Origin: Tamilnaduibacter salinus
GTDB taxonomy: Bacteria; Pseudomonadota; Gammaproteobacteria; Pseudomonadales; Oleiphilaceae
Direction of reading: 5' to 3'
Length of the DNA stretch: 64,000 bases
NCBI RefSeq assembly: GCF_003096655.1
Contig: NZ_QEKQ01000002.1
Span: 310,001 to 374,000 of the forward strand
The notes below the pieces were generated by a model. That model was not told the DNA's origin. It made no database searches and saw nothing but the letters and a program-made list of their open reading frames with translations. Position 1 is the stretch's first letter, and every line of letters starts with the position of its first letter. Of this stretch, positions 1 through 9,056 are shown in pieces. The translations under genes were made by a program, and so were the position numbers.

Positions 1-1406
1 TCGCGGACATCAGTGAAGTGACCGCTGATCGCTGCGGCCGCCGCCATCGCCGGGCTGACAAGGTGCGTACGACCACCGAAGCCCTGACGTCCCTCGAAGT
101 TCCGGTTGGAGGTGGACGCACAGTGTTCGCCCTGCCCCAGCTTGTCCGCATTCATCGCCAGGCACATGGAACAGCCCGGTTCGCGCCACTCCAGACCCGC
201 GTCGATGAAGATCCGGTCCAGGCCCTCCTGTTCGGCCTGGGCTTTCACCACACCCGAGCCGGGAACGACCATTGCCTGTTTCAGTCGCGGCGATACCTTG
301 CGTCCCTTGACCACCGCCGCCGCTTCACGGAGATCCTCAATGCGAGCGTTGGTACAGGAGCCAATGAATACCCGGTCCAACTCGATGCCGGAAATCGGCG
401 TGTTCGGCGCCAGCCCCATGTACTGCAGGGCGCGCTCAATGCCGCCTCGCTTGATCGGGTCCTGTTCTCTCTCGGGATCGGGCACCTCACCGCCCACACC
501 GGTCACCATTTCCGGGGAGGTCCCCCAGGTGACCTGCGGCTGAATGTCTTCTCCCTGCAGATCGACGATCTTGTCGAACGCGGCGTCGGCGTCGGAATGC
601 AGATTCCGCCAGCTTTCCACGGCCTGATCCCACAATTCGCCGGTCGGGGCGAACGGACGGCCCCGGACATAGTCAATCGTGGTGTCATCGACCGCCACCA
701 TGCCTACCCGGGCGCCCGCCTCGATCGACATATTGCAGATGGTCATGCGGGCTTCCATCGACAGATTGCGGATCACCTCACCACCAAACTCGATGGCATA
801 GCCGGTACCGCCCGCCGTGCCGATCTTGCCGATGATCGCCAGCATCACGTCCTTGCCCGTGACGCCGGGGCCAAGTTGCCCGTTCACACGCACCAGCATG
901 TTCTTCATTTTCTTCTGGATCAGGCACTGGGTGGCCAGCACGTGTTCGACTTCCGAGGTTCCGATACCGTGAGCCAACGTCCCAAACGCCCCGTGGGTGG
1001 ACGTATGGGAATCGCCACATACGATGGTCATCCCCGGGAGGGTCGCGCCCTGCTCCGGTCCGATCACGTGGACAATGCCCTGACGGCGGTCCTGAATGCC
1101 AAACTCGACAATGCCGAACTCATCGCAGTTCTTATCCAGCGTTTCGACCTGTGTTCGGGACACCGGATCGTCAATTCCGGCAATGCCCTGCTCACGGTTG
1201 GTGGTTGGCACATTGTGGTCCGCCGTCGCGAGATTCGCCCCCAGCCGCCAGGGCCGCCGATCCGCCAGCCTCAGCCCCTCGAAGGCCTGGGGTGACGTCA
1301 CTTCGTGCAACAGGTGACGGTCGATGTAGATCAGGCAGGAACCATCGTCCCGCTCCTTGACCAGGTGGGCATCCCACAGTTTGTCGTAAAGGGTTTTTCC
1401 AGCCAT
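1..1406 (-). CDS. leuC: 3-isopropylmalate dehydratase large subunit, 3' end cut by window
   Basis: Isomerises 2-isopropylmalate to 3-isopropylmalate in leucine biosynthesis, together with LeuD, in the cytoplasm. The frame stays open from an ATG at 1406 to the window edge, giving 468 residues, close to the full family length, so only a few C-terminal codons are missing. The start [14 protein letters not shown] is typical of LeuC. The three cysteines that bind the aconitase-type 4Fe-4S cluster are visible as C351 ([11 protein letters not shown]) and C412/C415 (GCSMCLAMN). The substrate-binding [12 protein letters not shown] is also present. The gene is divergent from a LysR-type regulator, and the 157-base gap holds two LysR-type boxes, so leuC is probably controlled by that regulator. 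leuD would be expected just beyond the left edge. Confidence 0.96.
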   Translation of the reverse strand, partial: MAGKTLYDKLWDAHLVKERDDGSCLIYIDRHLLHEVTSPQAFEGLRLADRRPWRLGANLATADHNVPTTNREQGIAGIDDPVSRTQVETLDKNCDEFGIVEFGIQDRRQGIVHVIGPEQGATLPGMTIVCGDSHTSTHGAFGTLAHGIGTSEVEHVLATQCLIQKKMKNMLVRVNGQLGPGVTGKDVMLAIIGKIGTAGGTGYAIEFGGEVIRNLSMEARMTICNMSIEAGARVGMVAVDDTTIDYVRGRPFAPTGELWDQAVESWRNLHSDADAAFDKIVDLQGEDIQPQVTWGTSPEMVTGVGGEVPDPEREQDPIKRGGIERALQYMGLAPNTPISGIELDRVFIGSCTNARIEDLREAAAVVKGRKVSPRLKQAMVVPGSGVVKAQAEQEGLDRIFIDAGLEWREPGCSMCLAMNADKLGQGEHCASTSNRNFEGRQGFGGRTHLVSPAMAAAAAISGHFTDVR

Positions 1407-1477
1407 GGTTGTCTCTCTCATTCAGTCAGCGCCTCCTGAAAAGCCCGGGAGGGGCGTTCGGAGCGCGTTCACTTTGA

Positions 1478-1553
1478 TTATGGCTTGATCATAACGCCGC
1501 CCCTGGATAACCTCAATTCATGTTTATTATATTTGGCATTCCATTTTGGAATG
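1478..1553. promoter_or_regulatory. candidate LysR-type operator pair between leuC and lysR
   Basis: Two inverted repeats lie in the divergent gap. CATTCCA-TTT-TGGAATG at 1537-1553 is a perfect 7-base palindrome that fits the LysR T-N11-A rule. TTATG-GCTTGAT-CATAA at 1478-1494 also contains T-N11-A. Their centres are about 59 bases apart, compatible with a recognition site and an activation site. The right palindrome ends 11 bases before the preferred lysR start, which would suit autorepression. The repeats are seen in the sequence; their role is inferred. Confidence 0.45.
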
Positions 1554-1563
1554 GCTGGTGCCG

Positions 1564-2433
1564 ATGGATACACAATTACTGAAGGCGTTCGTGACCGTGG
1601 TGGACCAGGGCTCGTTCTCTGAGGCGGCCGAAACGCTTCACCTGACCCAACCGGCGGTCAGCAAGCGACTGGCGACACTGGAACAGCAGCTCGGCGGCCC
1701 GCTCATCGAGCGGGGAGCCCGACAACTCCGCCTGACCGATGCCGGAACCCGTCTGCTGCCACACGCTAGACGGATTCTCGACGAACTCCACAACGCCCGC
1801 CTGTCACTGACCGATCCGGGCAGCGAGGTCGCCGGCCCTCTGCCGTTGATTGCGAGCCACCACATCGGCCTGCACCACCTGCCTGCGTGGCTTCGCCGAC
1901 TGAACCGTGAACACCCCGCCGTGAATGTCGCGCTCCAGTTCATGGACTCGGAGAGTGGCTACGGCCAGATGCGACGCCGGACTGCGGAGCTGGCCTTCGT
2001 GACCCTCAACGACAGCATGGACCGCACCTTCGAAGTCCACGCGAGTTGGCTGGACCCCATGGCCTTTGTCTGCAGCCCGGACCACCCACTGGCACAGATG
2101 GTAGCCCCCGGGCTGACCGAACTGGCACGCTACGACGCCCTGCTACCTGAGGCTGGCACCGCGACCTACCGGACCATCAGTCGGCTGTTTCTGGAAGCGG
2201 ACCTGACGCTGCGCCCCCAGATGCCAACGAACTATCTGGAAACGATCAAGGTCATGACGGGCGTCGGCCTGGGGTGGAGTGTGTTACCGCAACGCATGGT
2301 GGACCACTCGCTCAAGACGATGCCGATTCCCCATCCGGTCACGCGGCGACTGGGCGCCGTCGGACTGAGGGGCCGGATACTGAGCCCGGCGGCGCATGCC
2401 CTGCTGGCCATTGTTGAGGATGAAGCGCCATAG
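1564..2433 (+). CDS. LysR-type transcriptional regulator, probable regulator of leuC
   Basis: A 289-residue regulator with an N-terminal winged HTH (about residues 1-60: AFVTVVDQGSFSEAAETLHL, then TQPAVSKRLATLE) and a periplasmic-binding-protein-like effector domain (about 90-285). The frame can be extended to a TTG at 1546, but ATG 1564 gives the standard LysR beginning MDTQLLKAF and is preferred. It is divergent from leuC, an arrangement common in Pseudomonas relatives, which makes it the likely regulator of leuCD. The effector is unknown; 2-isopropylmalate or a branched-chain intermediate would be a guess. It ends 10 bases from the convergent MFS gene, with no terminator visible between them. 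Confidence 0.9.
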   Translation: MDTQLLKAFVTVVDQGSFSEAAETLHLTQPAVSKRLATLEQQLGGPLIERGARQLRLTDAGTRLLPHARRILDELHNARLSLTDPGSEVAGPLPLIASHHIGLHHLPAWLRRLNREHPAVNVALQFMDSESGYGQMRRRTAELAFVTLNDSMDRTFEVHASWLDPMAFVCSPDHPLAQMVAPGLTELARYDALLPEAGTATYRTISRLFLEADLTLRPQMPTNYLETIKVMTGVGLGWSVLPQRMVDHSLKTMPIPHPVTRRLGAVGLRGRILSPAAHALLAIVEDEAP

Positions 2434-2443
2434 GGAGCCGGCC

Positions 2444-3655
2444 TCAGTGGTCGAAATCCGGGGTGGGCGGCGCCTGCAACCCCCGCCACGCAATGATCAG
2501 CGCCAGCACCATCGACAGCGCCGCGCCCCAGAATGCCGCTTCCGTGCTGATGCCATCGACCAGGAAACCGGACAACCAGGAGCCGACTGCGCCGCCCGCA
2601 CCGAACGTCAGACCGCTATAAAGCGCCTGCCCCTGCCCATGATGGTGATGACCGAAGAAGCCCTGGATGTACTGGACTGAAATCGCGTGCAACGCCCCGT
2701 AGGACGCCGCGTGAAGGCACTGGGCGATCACCAGCAGGACCAGATGCTCGGTCAGCTCGGCGATCATCACCCACCGGACCATCGTCAGCGCCAGCGCCGC
2801 CAGGGCAATCTGCCGCACCGTGAAGCGACGGAAAACATGGTGCATGACAAGAAACAGTCCGATCTCTGCCAGCACACCCAGCGACCACAACAGCCCGGTC
2901 GCCAGCTTCCCGTAGCCGTACTGCTCCAGATGAATACTGAAGAACGTGTAGTAGGCGCCGTGGGAGACCTGAAGCAGGAAATTCATGGCGAAAAAGGCGA
3001 TCACCGACGAATGAAGCACAATCGCCTTGAGGCTGCCGGCGGGGGCCAGGGGTTTTGGCTGGGGGTTCTCCGCCCGAACCAGCAGGGTCGACAGGATGAT
3101 GCCCGCGAAAAGTGGCAACAATATCCAAGGCAGCAGATCGACGGGCACCCAATCGAGCACCGCACCGACGCCGGCCACCGAGGCGATGAATCCCACCGAA
3201 CCCCAGAGCCGGATGCGCCCGTATTTCTCGCGACGCCGCCCCAACCCCTGCAGCGTAATCACCTCATAGAGAGGCAGAATGGCATTCCAGAAAAACGTGA
3301 AGGCCAGCATCACGAGCAACAGTCCGTAGAAGCCAGGCTCGAGAAACACGCCCAGGAAACACACCGAGCCGATGACAGCACCCAGCCGCACCAGCCGGAC
3401 TCGTTGCCCGGTCCGGTCGCCCAGCCAGCCCCAAACGCTGGGCGCCACCACTTTGGTGAGCTGGATGGTGGCCATCAATGTCGCGATCTGGAGGTAGCTG
3501 AATCCCCGGTCCTGAAGATACAAAGACCAGTACGGCAGCAACGCTCCGAGTAGCGCGAAAAACCAGAAGTAGAGACCCGACAGTCGCCAGTAGATGTCGA
3601 CGCTCCGGTTATTGCCGGTTTTCGATGTCCGGCGTCGTGGTAGTGACGTCGGCAT
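2444..3655 (-). CDS. MFS transporter, HcaT-like
   Basis: A 403-residue polytopic inner-membrane protein with about 12 hydrophobic segments and the MFS loop 2-3 signature ([12 protein letters not shown]). It resembles the MFS_1-like family that includes the putative phenylpropionate permease HcaT; the substrate cannot be told from sequence. The only usable start is ATG 3655, which makes the first 16 codons overlap the 3' end of aroC in another frame. The hydrophobic domain begins about 22 residues in ([13 protein letters not shown]). The charged hydrophilic N-terminus could be an artefact if an unrecognised start is used. A similar transporter next to aroC is known in Pseudomonas, so this is a conserved pair. 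The histidine run [11 protein letters not shown] in the second half is a small oddity that could bind metal. Confidence 0.85.
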   Translation of the reverse strand: MPTSLPRRRTSKTGNNRSVDIYWRLSGLYFWFFALLGALLPYWSLYLQDRGFSYLQIATLMATIQLTKVVAPSVWGWLGDRTGQRVRLVRLGAVIGSVCFLGVFLEPGFYGLLLVMLAFTFFWNAILPLYEVITLQGLGRRREKYGRIRLWGSVGFIASVAGVGAVLDWVPVDLLPWILLPLFAGIILSTLLVRAENPQPKPLAPAGSLKAIVLHSSVIAFFAMNFLLQVSHGAYYTFFSIHLEQYGYGKLATGLLWSLGVLAEIGLFLVMHHVFRRFTVRQIALAALALTMVRWVMIAELTEHLVLLVIAQCLHAASYGALHAISVQYIQGFFGHHHHGQGQALYSGLTFGAGGAVGSWLSGFLVDGISTEAAFWGAALSMVLALIIAWRGLQAPPTPDFDH

Positions 3656-4706
3656 TCTGCCCGCGTTGGCGCAGGTAGTGATCCATCAGCACCAGCGCCA
3701 TCATGGCCTCTGCGATCGGTGTGGCCCGGATGCCGACACACGGATCATGACGCCCGGTGGTGATCACCTCAGACTCCGCGCCCGCCGTATCAATACTCCG
3801 CCCCGACAGTCGCAGACTGGATGTCGGCTTGAGCGCGATGCTGGCCGTAAGGGGTTGTCCCGTGGAGATACCGCCAAGAACGCCGCCCGCCTGGTTCGAC
3901 AGGAAGCCCTCTGGCGTCATCTCATCCCGGTGCTCCGTGCCCTTCTGGGTCACTGCCTCGAAACCGGCGCCGATCTCAACGCCCTTGACCGCATTGATGC
4001 TCATCAGCGCGTGGGCGAGTTCGGCGTCCAACCGGTCGAACACCGGCTCACCGAGCCCCGGCGGGACCTGGTCGGCAACCACGTTGATACGCGCACCAAT
4101 CGAATTACCCTCTTTGCGCAGGGCATCCATGTAGTCTTCCATCTCGGGCACTTTGGCCGCGTCCGGACAGAAAAAGGGGTTCTGCGAGACCTGATCCCAG
4201 TCGAAGGCCTCGGCGCGGATCGTCCCGAGCTGGGACAGATACCCCCGCACCTTAACGTCCAGCCGTTCCGCCAGGTACTTGCGGGCAATGGCGCCGGCCG
4301 CAACCCGGATGGCCGTTTCGCGGGCCGACGAGCGACCACCACCGCGGTAATCGCGGACGCCATACTTGTGCATGTAGGTGTAGTCGGCATGGGCCGGCCG
4401 GAACTGGCCCTTGATCTTCGAGTAGTCCTTGGAGCGCTGATCCGTGTTCTCGATCACCAGGCCGATGGGCGTTCCGGTGGTACGCCCCTCGAAGACGCCG
4501 GAGAGAATGCGGACCTGATCCGCTTCGCGCCGCTGGGTGGTGTGACGGGATGTCCCGGGTTTGCGACGATCCAGATCCACCTGCAGATCCGCTTCCGTCA
4601 GCGGGAGCCCCGGTGGGCAGCCGTCAACAACGCCACCAAGCGCCGGACCATGGCTTTCCCCGAAGGTCGTCAGCGTGAACAGCTTTCCAAAGGTATTTCC
4701 CGCCAT
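3609..4706 (-). CDS. aroC: chorismate synthase
   Basis: Converts 5-enolpyruvylshikimate 3-phosphate to chorismate with reduced FMN, the last shikimate step. At 365 residues it is full length. Visible signatures are [18 protein letters not shown] at the N-terminus, the central [11 protein letters not shown], and the C-terminal [18 protein letters not shown]. It lies 10 bases downstream of prmB and overlaps the following MFS gene by 47 bases, so the three form one operon. A consensus -10 box stands upstream of prmB. Confidence 0.97.
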   Translation of the reverse strand: MAGNTFGKLFTLTTFGESHGPALGGVVDGCPPGLPLTEADLQVDLDRRKPGTSRHTTQRREADQVRILSGVFEGRTTGTPIGLVIENTDQRSKDYSKIKGQFRPAHADYTYMHKYGVRDYRGGGRSSARETAIRVAAGAIARKYLAERLDVKVRGYLSQLGTIRAEAFDWDQVSQNPFFCPDAAKVPEMEDYMDALRKEGNSIGARINVVADQVPPGLGEPVFDRLDAELAHALMSINAVKGVEIGAGFEAVTQKGTEHRDEMTPEGFLSNQAGGVLGGISTGQPLTASIALKPTSSLRLSGRSIDTAGAESEVITTGRHDPCVGIRATPIAEAMMALVLMDHYLRQRGQNADVTTTTPDIENRQ

Positions 4707-4716
4707 TTTCAGAGCC

Positions 4717-5625
4717 TTACTTTGAATGATTCACAAATTGCCTGAGGTCTTCCTCCTGAAGCAGGAAGACGCCGTGACCGCCCTGCTCCAGTTCGATCCA
4801 GGTGAATGGAAGCATCGGGAAGGCGGCCTCCAGCGCGACTTCACTGTTCCCCACCTCGCCGATCAAAACACCGCCAGGCGTCAGGTGGTCGGCCGCTCCG
4901 GTCAGTATACGACGCACCACATCCAACCCATCATCCCCTGCCGCAAGGCCGAGCGACGGTTCATGACGGAACTCGGCGGGAATGTCCGCCATGTCCTCCG
5001 CATCCACGTAGGGCGGATTCGCCAGAATGACGTCATAGCGCCCTGTTACCCCCTCAAACACATCCGATTGGATGGCGTGAACACGATCCTCGACACCGTG
5101 GAGAACGATGTTCTCACGAGCGATGCCGAGGGCGTCTTCAGAGACGTCCGTCAGATCCACCTGCGCTTCGTCGAAAACGAGTGCCGCACCAATACCGATG
5201 CATCCACTGCCCGTGCACAGATCCAGAATGCGCTCAACCGGCCGGCCGCCGACCCAGGGTTGCAGTTCGTTCGCCAGCAGTTCCCCCAGAGGCGACCTGG
5301 GAATCAGCACCCGTTCATCGACATGAAAGGGAATCCCCATGAACCAGGCTTCGCCAATCAGGTACGGGACGGGAACGCGGTCATGGACCCGACGGTCGAT
5401 TCGCTCGGCCAGGCGCTGGCGCTCCTCCCGTGTCAGCCGGGCATCGAGAAAGACGGCGTTGTCATCCAGCGGCAGAGCCAGACTGCGGAGCACAAGAAAC
5501 ACCGCCTCGTCCCAGACATTGTCCGTGCCGTGCCCATAGTACAGGTCGTGAGAGGCAAAGCGGGTGCAGGCATAACGCAGCCAGTCCCGGATGGTCAGCA
5601 GATCGTCGCAGGGTTGTGTCGTCAC
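4717..5625 (-). CDS. prmB: 50S ribosomal protein L3 glutamine N5-methyltransferase
   Basis: A SAM-dependent methyltransferase that modifies a glutamine of ribosomal protein L3. At 302 residues it matches the PrmB/HemK family. The SAM-binding [13 protein letters not shown] lies near residue 140 and the catalytic NPPY ([14 protein letters not shown]) near residue 205. PrmB rather than PrmC is favoured by the long N-terminal region ([14 protein letters not shown]) and by the position directly ahead of aroC, as in many gammaproteobacteria. It is the first gene of the prmB-aroC-MFS unit. Confidence 0.93.
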   Translation of the reverse strand: MTTQPCDDLLTIRDWLRYACTRFASHDLYYGHGTDNVWDEAVFLVLRSLALPLDDNAVFLDARLTREERQRLAERIDRRVHDRVPVPYLIGEAWFMGIPFHVDERVLIPRSPLGELLANELQPWVGGRPVERILDLCTGSGCIGIGAALVFDEAQVDLTDVSEDALGIARENIVLHGVEDRVHAIQSDVFEGVTGRYDVILANPPYVDAEDMADIPAEFRHEPSLGLAAGDDGLDVVRRILTGAADHLTPGGVLIGEVGNSEVALEAAFPMLPFTWIELEQGGHGVFLLQEEDLRQFVNHSK

Positions 5626-5660
5626 GTGGCAAGTCCCGACCAGGTTATCAGTGAGCGGGC

Positions 5661-5666
5661 ATTATA
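5661..5666 (-). promoter_or_regulatory. probable -10 box of the prmB-aroC operon promoter
   Basis: On the minus strand the 72-base gap between the patatin-like gene and prmB contains a perfect TATAAT, about 36 bases before the prmB ATG. No good -35 hexamer lies 16-18 bases further upstream (GACACG at 17), but a TG two bases upstream may help. This is the only consensus -10 I noticed in an intergenic region of the window. Confidence 0.5.
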
Positions 5667-5697
5667 CGCACTTGGCGCCAGTTCGTGTCTCGTCGGG

Positions 5698-6807
5698 TTA
5701 ATTCGGGCCCATCAGCCCCGAGCTGTTCCCGCTGTCCTCGAATCGATCCAGTGCCTGGGTCATTTTCTGACGGCCCAGCTGAATCAACTCGGGCGCCTTG
5801 TGATAATCGTAGGTCCGACAGGCGCTTTTCGGCAGGTTGACGACCATGTCCGGCGGATAACCGGCAATCTTGTACTGGATCAGCGCGCTCTGCATGGTTT
5901 CGATCGACAGGTTCATGATGTCGAACTTGCCGATGTTCAGTTTGTCCCAGTCGATGCGGGCGGGATCATCGACGACGCCGTCGTCACTCTCCTGAACCGC
6001 CTTCTGCCGGCGTTTGCGCGCCTGGGCATCGGCCGCCTCTTCCGCGGTGGTCTGGGTCCTGCCACCGAGCGTTCGCAGCACATCCCAGTCGAACCAGCGC
6101 GACGCCTTGCTCCGGACCTTATCCAGCCACTCATCCAGGTCACTGTCCTCATCATCCTGGCGAAGCGACTCGGGCATCGATGGGCGACGCTGATCCTCCC
6201 CACCAAGGTTCACGGCAAAGATGTAGTCGGCGTGGGAGGCAATCGTCGGGATAATGGGTAGCGGATTGAGCAACGCACCATCCACCAGCACCCGTCCGTT
6301 CAGCACCACCGGCGTGACGACACCGGGAATCGCAATCGATGCCCGGATGGCCTGATGAAGCGACCCCTCCTGGAACCAGATTTCCTTATGGGACAGCAGG
6401 TCCGTGGCCACCGCTGTGTACGACGACGGCAGGTCTTCAATCAGGGTATCGCCAATCATGTCCCGGACCACCGAGAACACCTTGTCACCCCGGATCGCCC
6501 CCGGAGTGGACCAGGAGACATCCAGCAACCGCAGCACGTCAAACTGCCCCAGCCCGGTCACCCAGTCCTTGTAGTCCTGCATGCAGCCTGCGGCATGCAG
6601 ACCACCGATCAATGCCCCCATGGAGCAGCCGGACGTGGCAACCACCTGATACCCCCGCTCCTCGAGCACCTCAATCGCGCCGATGTGGGCGTAACCACGA
6701 GCGCCACCGCTTCCCAGCACCAGCGCGACGGTTTTTGCTGGCACATCGCTGTGCCGATCCCGTGCGTCTGGCGACACCTGTTGTTCCGGATGATCCTGGT
6801 CGGTCAC
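5698..6807 (-). CDS. patatin-like phospholipase family protein, RssA type
   Basis: A predicted cytoplasmic or membrane-associated lipid acyl hydrolase of 369 residues. The patatin Ser-Asp dyad is intact. The oxyanion loop GSGGARGYAHIGAIEVLEE is near residues 33-51, the nucleophile elbow GCSMG follows, and DGALLNPLP carries the catalytic Asp. The C-terminal third beyond about residue 210 is charged and rich in Lys, Arg, Asp and Glu (DDEDSDLDEWLDKVRSKASR) and is longer than in E. coli RssA. Its start overlaps the stop of the DUF4892 gene by four bases (ATGA), indicating translational coupling. Substrate unknown. Confidence 0.88.
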   Translation of the reverse strand: MTDQDHPEQQVSPDARDRHSDVPAKTVALVLGSGGARGYAHIGAIEVLEERGYQVVATSGCSMGALIGGLHAAGCMQDYKDWVTGLGQFDVLRLLDVSWSTPGAIRGDKVFSVVRDMIGDTLIEDLPSSYTAVATDLLSHKEIWFQEGSLHQAIRASIAIPGVVTPVVLNGRVLVDGALLNPLPIIPTIASHADYIFAVNLGGEDQRRPSMPESLRQDDEDSDLDEWLDKVRSKASRWFDWDVLRTLGGRTQTTAEEAADAQARKRRQKAVQESDDGVVDDPARIDWDKLNIGKFDIMNLSIETMQSALIQYKIAGYPPDMVVNLPKSACRTYDYHKAPELIQLGRQKMTQALDRFEDSGNSSGLMGPN

Positions 6808-7748
6808 TGGTCTTCGTCTTCCGTTGTCTCTGCAGCCGATCCCGGCGGGCCAACCACCGTCAGCTCCACACGATTGCCCGACAGTCCAGTGCTGGCCGGT
6901 GAGATCGCCGGGCCGTTGTTCACGACGATCTGCTGGGAGGGCGGCACACCCAGTTTCTCGAGCAGCTTCTGGATCGCCTCTCCCACGCTGTCACCGCGTT
7001 CAAACGCGGCATCAAGCGACTCATCCCGGTCCGCTTCGGTGAAAATCGCAACAACGACGTGAGAACCGTCAACGCGCGCGTGACGCTGGAGGCGGTCACG
7101 CATCCGCGCGGTCCAGTCGAAGCGGTAGGTCCGTCCGTTTTCCCAGGGAATGACGAACGGGCCGGTCAGTCGTTTCGGCCCAAGGTCGAGCACCGGCAGT
7201 GCCTTCTCGTCCTCGACCGTGAAATGCTCCAGCCACAGGAAATCCCGCAGATTCCCGCGCGTGACGGTGTATATGGCGGCCATATTCAGCTTATCGGCCT
7301 CATCACGCCATGCATGTACCTCATAATGCTGGTTCTCGTCACGCCCATACAGCTTTGACTGACTGAACACATCGTTCGCCCACACATTGCTTCGACCACA
7401 ACCCCGACCCTCACACGAAAAGAGTTCCCGGGCATCGCGATCAGCCAGCACCTGACGGTAGTGCTTACGCGCCGCGCTCAACGTGGCCTCTTCCCGAATC
7501 TGATAGAGATGCGCGTAACCCTCCACTGGAACGCGGGCCATCTTCTCGGACCGAATCTCACCACCGATTTCACGCAGCGGGCTGAGCATGATGAGATGGC
7601 TTTGTTCGTCCAGCGACTGTTCCTTTGACAGACTGGATGCCGAGTATGCCGGCAGGTCCGATTGAGGTGCCGCCATGACCGGCATCACTGCGAGGGCGCA
7701 GGCCGTAATGAGGGAAATTCGCAACCAGTCAGTGATCGATTTCGGCAT
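6804..7748 (-). CDS. exported DUF4892 family protein
   Basis: A 314-residue protein with a clear signal peptide (about residues 1-27, ending VMPVMAAPQ), then a DUF4892-like domain (about 45-240) with a Cys pair in FSCEGRGCGRSNVW. The C-terminal part (LQRHARVDGSHVVVAIFTE and GDSVGEAIQKLLEKLGV) resembles the OmpA-like fold often found at the end of this family. It is probably periplasmic or outer-membrane associated. The family has no established function. It sits between an alpha/beta hydrolase (20-base overlap) and the patatin gene (4-base overlap), an arrangement that suggests a lipid or envelope role, though this is inference. Confidence 0.82.
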   Translation of the reverse strand: MPKSITDWLRISLITACALAVMPVMAAPQSDLPAYSASSLSKEQSLDEQSHLIMLSPLREIGGEIRSEKMARVPVEGYAHLYQIREEATLSAARKHYRQVLADRDARELFSCEGRGCGRSNVWANDVFSQSKLYGRDENQHYEVHAWRDEADKLNMAAIYTVTRGNLRDFLWLEHFTVEDEKALPVLDLGPKRLTGPFVIPWENGRTYRFDWTARMRDRLQRHARVDGSHVVVAIFTEADRDESLDAAFERGDSVGEAIQKLLEKLGVPPSQQIVVNNGPAISPASTGLSGNRVELTVVGPPGSAAETTEDEDQ

Positions 7749-8658
7749 TCAGAAACTCCGTAATGGTGGTCGCCACCGCTTTGGGTGACTCGTCCAGATG
7801 ACAGTGATGGCCTCCGGTCACAACCCGTTCGGTCAGGTGCGCAATCGCTGCCCGCCGCTCGTCCATTGTTTTCAGACGGCCCAGCAGGCTGGACTCGGCG
7901 CGCACCAGCAGCACCGGAGCCTGGATGCGCGACAGGATGCCAAGAATCTGCGCTTCGTCAAATCGCATCAGCGAGGGATAGCGCAGTCGCGGGTCCGTGC
8001 ACCATCGGTAACCGCCAGCACAGGGCTCCAGATTCCGGGACACCAACACATCAGCGGCCGACTCCGACAGCGGACTGAAACCGCCTGCCCGATCGGCGAT
8101 GGCTTCGGCAACCGACGGGTAAACCTTCGGAGCGGAGCGCCCGCGCAATTGGCGCTCTATGCCCTCCCGCAGGTATCGCGACGATTCCTCCGGCTGTGCG
8201 GGCGGCGGCCCAAGACTGTCAATCAGAACAAGACGCCGGACCCGTTCCGGAAATGCCGCCGCGTAAAAGCTTGCAACAATGCCGCCCAGTGAATGGCCGA
8301 CCAGATCCACCGGCTCCTGGTGATACCGGTCAAGCAAGGCCGCCAGATCACCCACGTAGTCGACAAGGCGGTACTCGGCTCCGCTCGGACGATGCCCGGA
8401 GTGGCCATGACCGGCGAGATCGATCGCGTGAAACCGCCTCTCGCGCGCCAGATCAGCAGCCAGCCGACGATGGGTCGCGGCATTGTCGAGCCAGCCATGC
8501 AGCCCGAACAGCGTCGGACGAGAGTCCATCTCGGGCCCGTCAGGCGACCAGCTCAGTCCCGCAAGCGACAACGAGGGCAGCTGCCACCGGACCTCACGAG
8601 CGGACACCGTCGTGGCCTCCGTGGCAGAGGGGGATTCGATGGAGGGGGTGTCCGGCAC
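7729..8658 (-). CDS. alpha/beta hydrolase
   Basis: A 309-residue alpha/beta hydrolase fold enzyme. The oxyanion HGW motif (LFGLHGWLDNAATH), the nucleophile elbow GHSLGG and a C-terminal catalytic His (VVTGGHHCHLDES) can all be seen. There is no signal peptide, so it is cytoplasmic. Substrate unknown; similar Pseudomonas proteins are annotated only as hydrolases. It is first in a three-gene unit with the DUF4892 and patatin-like proteins, and pilZ ends 8 bases upstream, so it may be read through from the tgpA-holB-pilZ transcript. Confidence 0.88.
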   Translation of the reverse strand: MPDTPSIESPSATEATTVSAREVRWQLPSLSLAGLSWSPDGPEMDSRPTLFGLHGWLDNAATHRRLAADLARERRFHAIDLAGHGHSGHRPSGAEYRLVDYVGDLAALLDRYHQEPVDLVGHSLGGIVASFYAAAFPERVRRLVLIDSLGPPPAQPEESSRYLREGIERQLRGRSAPKVYPSVAEAIADRAGGFSPLSESAADVLVSRNLEPCAGGYRWCTDPRLRYPSLMRFDEAQILGILSRIQAPVLLVRAESSLLGRLKTMDERRAAIAHLTERVVTGGHHCHLDESPKAVATTITEFLNAEIDH

Positions 8659-8666
8659 GCCAGACC

Positions 8667-9017
8667 TTACATTGTGTGAGTGGGACGGTCGGAGCCCAAC
8701 GACCCGGCCAGATAGGACTCAATCTTATTCTTCGCCGTTTCGTCGTCCGCGTTGAATTGCACACCGATACCGGCCGCCCGGTTGCCCTGCGCACCCTTCG
8801 GCGTAATCCAGATGACCTTGCCGGCGACTGGGATCTTCTCGGGCTCATCCATCAGGTTGAGCAGCAGGAACACCTCATCGCCGACGTGATACTGCTTCTG
8901 GGTCGGGATGAACAGCCCACCATCACGGATGAACGGCATGTAGGCGGCGTACAGGACCGCCTTGTCCTTGATGGTCAGTGTCAGAATGCCGCTGCGGGCG
9001 CCAAATCCGGGACCCAT
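8667..9017 (-). CDS. pilZ: type IV pilus assembly protein PilZ
   Basis: A 116-residue single PilZ domain, close to the classic PilZ of Pseudomonas type IV pilus biogenesis. It begins GILTLTIKDKAVLYAAYMPF and contains VAGKVIWITPKGAQGNRAAG. The N-terminal RxxxR motif needed for cyclic-di-GMP binding is missing, as in true PilZ, which acts through the pilus machinery (PilB/FimX) instead. It follows holB, as in Pseudomonas. The 39-base gap from holB contains no terminator. Confidence 0.92.
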   Translation of the reverse strand: MGPGFGARSGILTLTIKDKAVLYAAYMPFIRDGGLFIPTQKQYHVGDEVFLLLNLMDEPEKIPVAGKVIWITPKGAQGNRAAGIGVQFNADDETAKNKIESYLAGSLGSDRPTHTM

Positions 9018-9056
9018 AACCGTGTGTCCTTCTCTGTCTCAGTGTGTGCTCTGCTG

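Noticed and set aside
18-1295. A 425-codon plus-strand frame at the left edge
   Set aside because: The minus strand encodes leuC with all Fe-S cysteines; the plus frame is its shadow.
4726-6261. A 511-codon plus-strand frame
   Set aside because: Antisense to prmB and the patatin-like gene and running through the prmB promoter; no domain or ribosome site.
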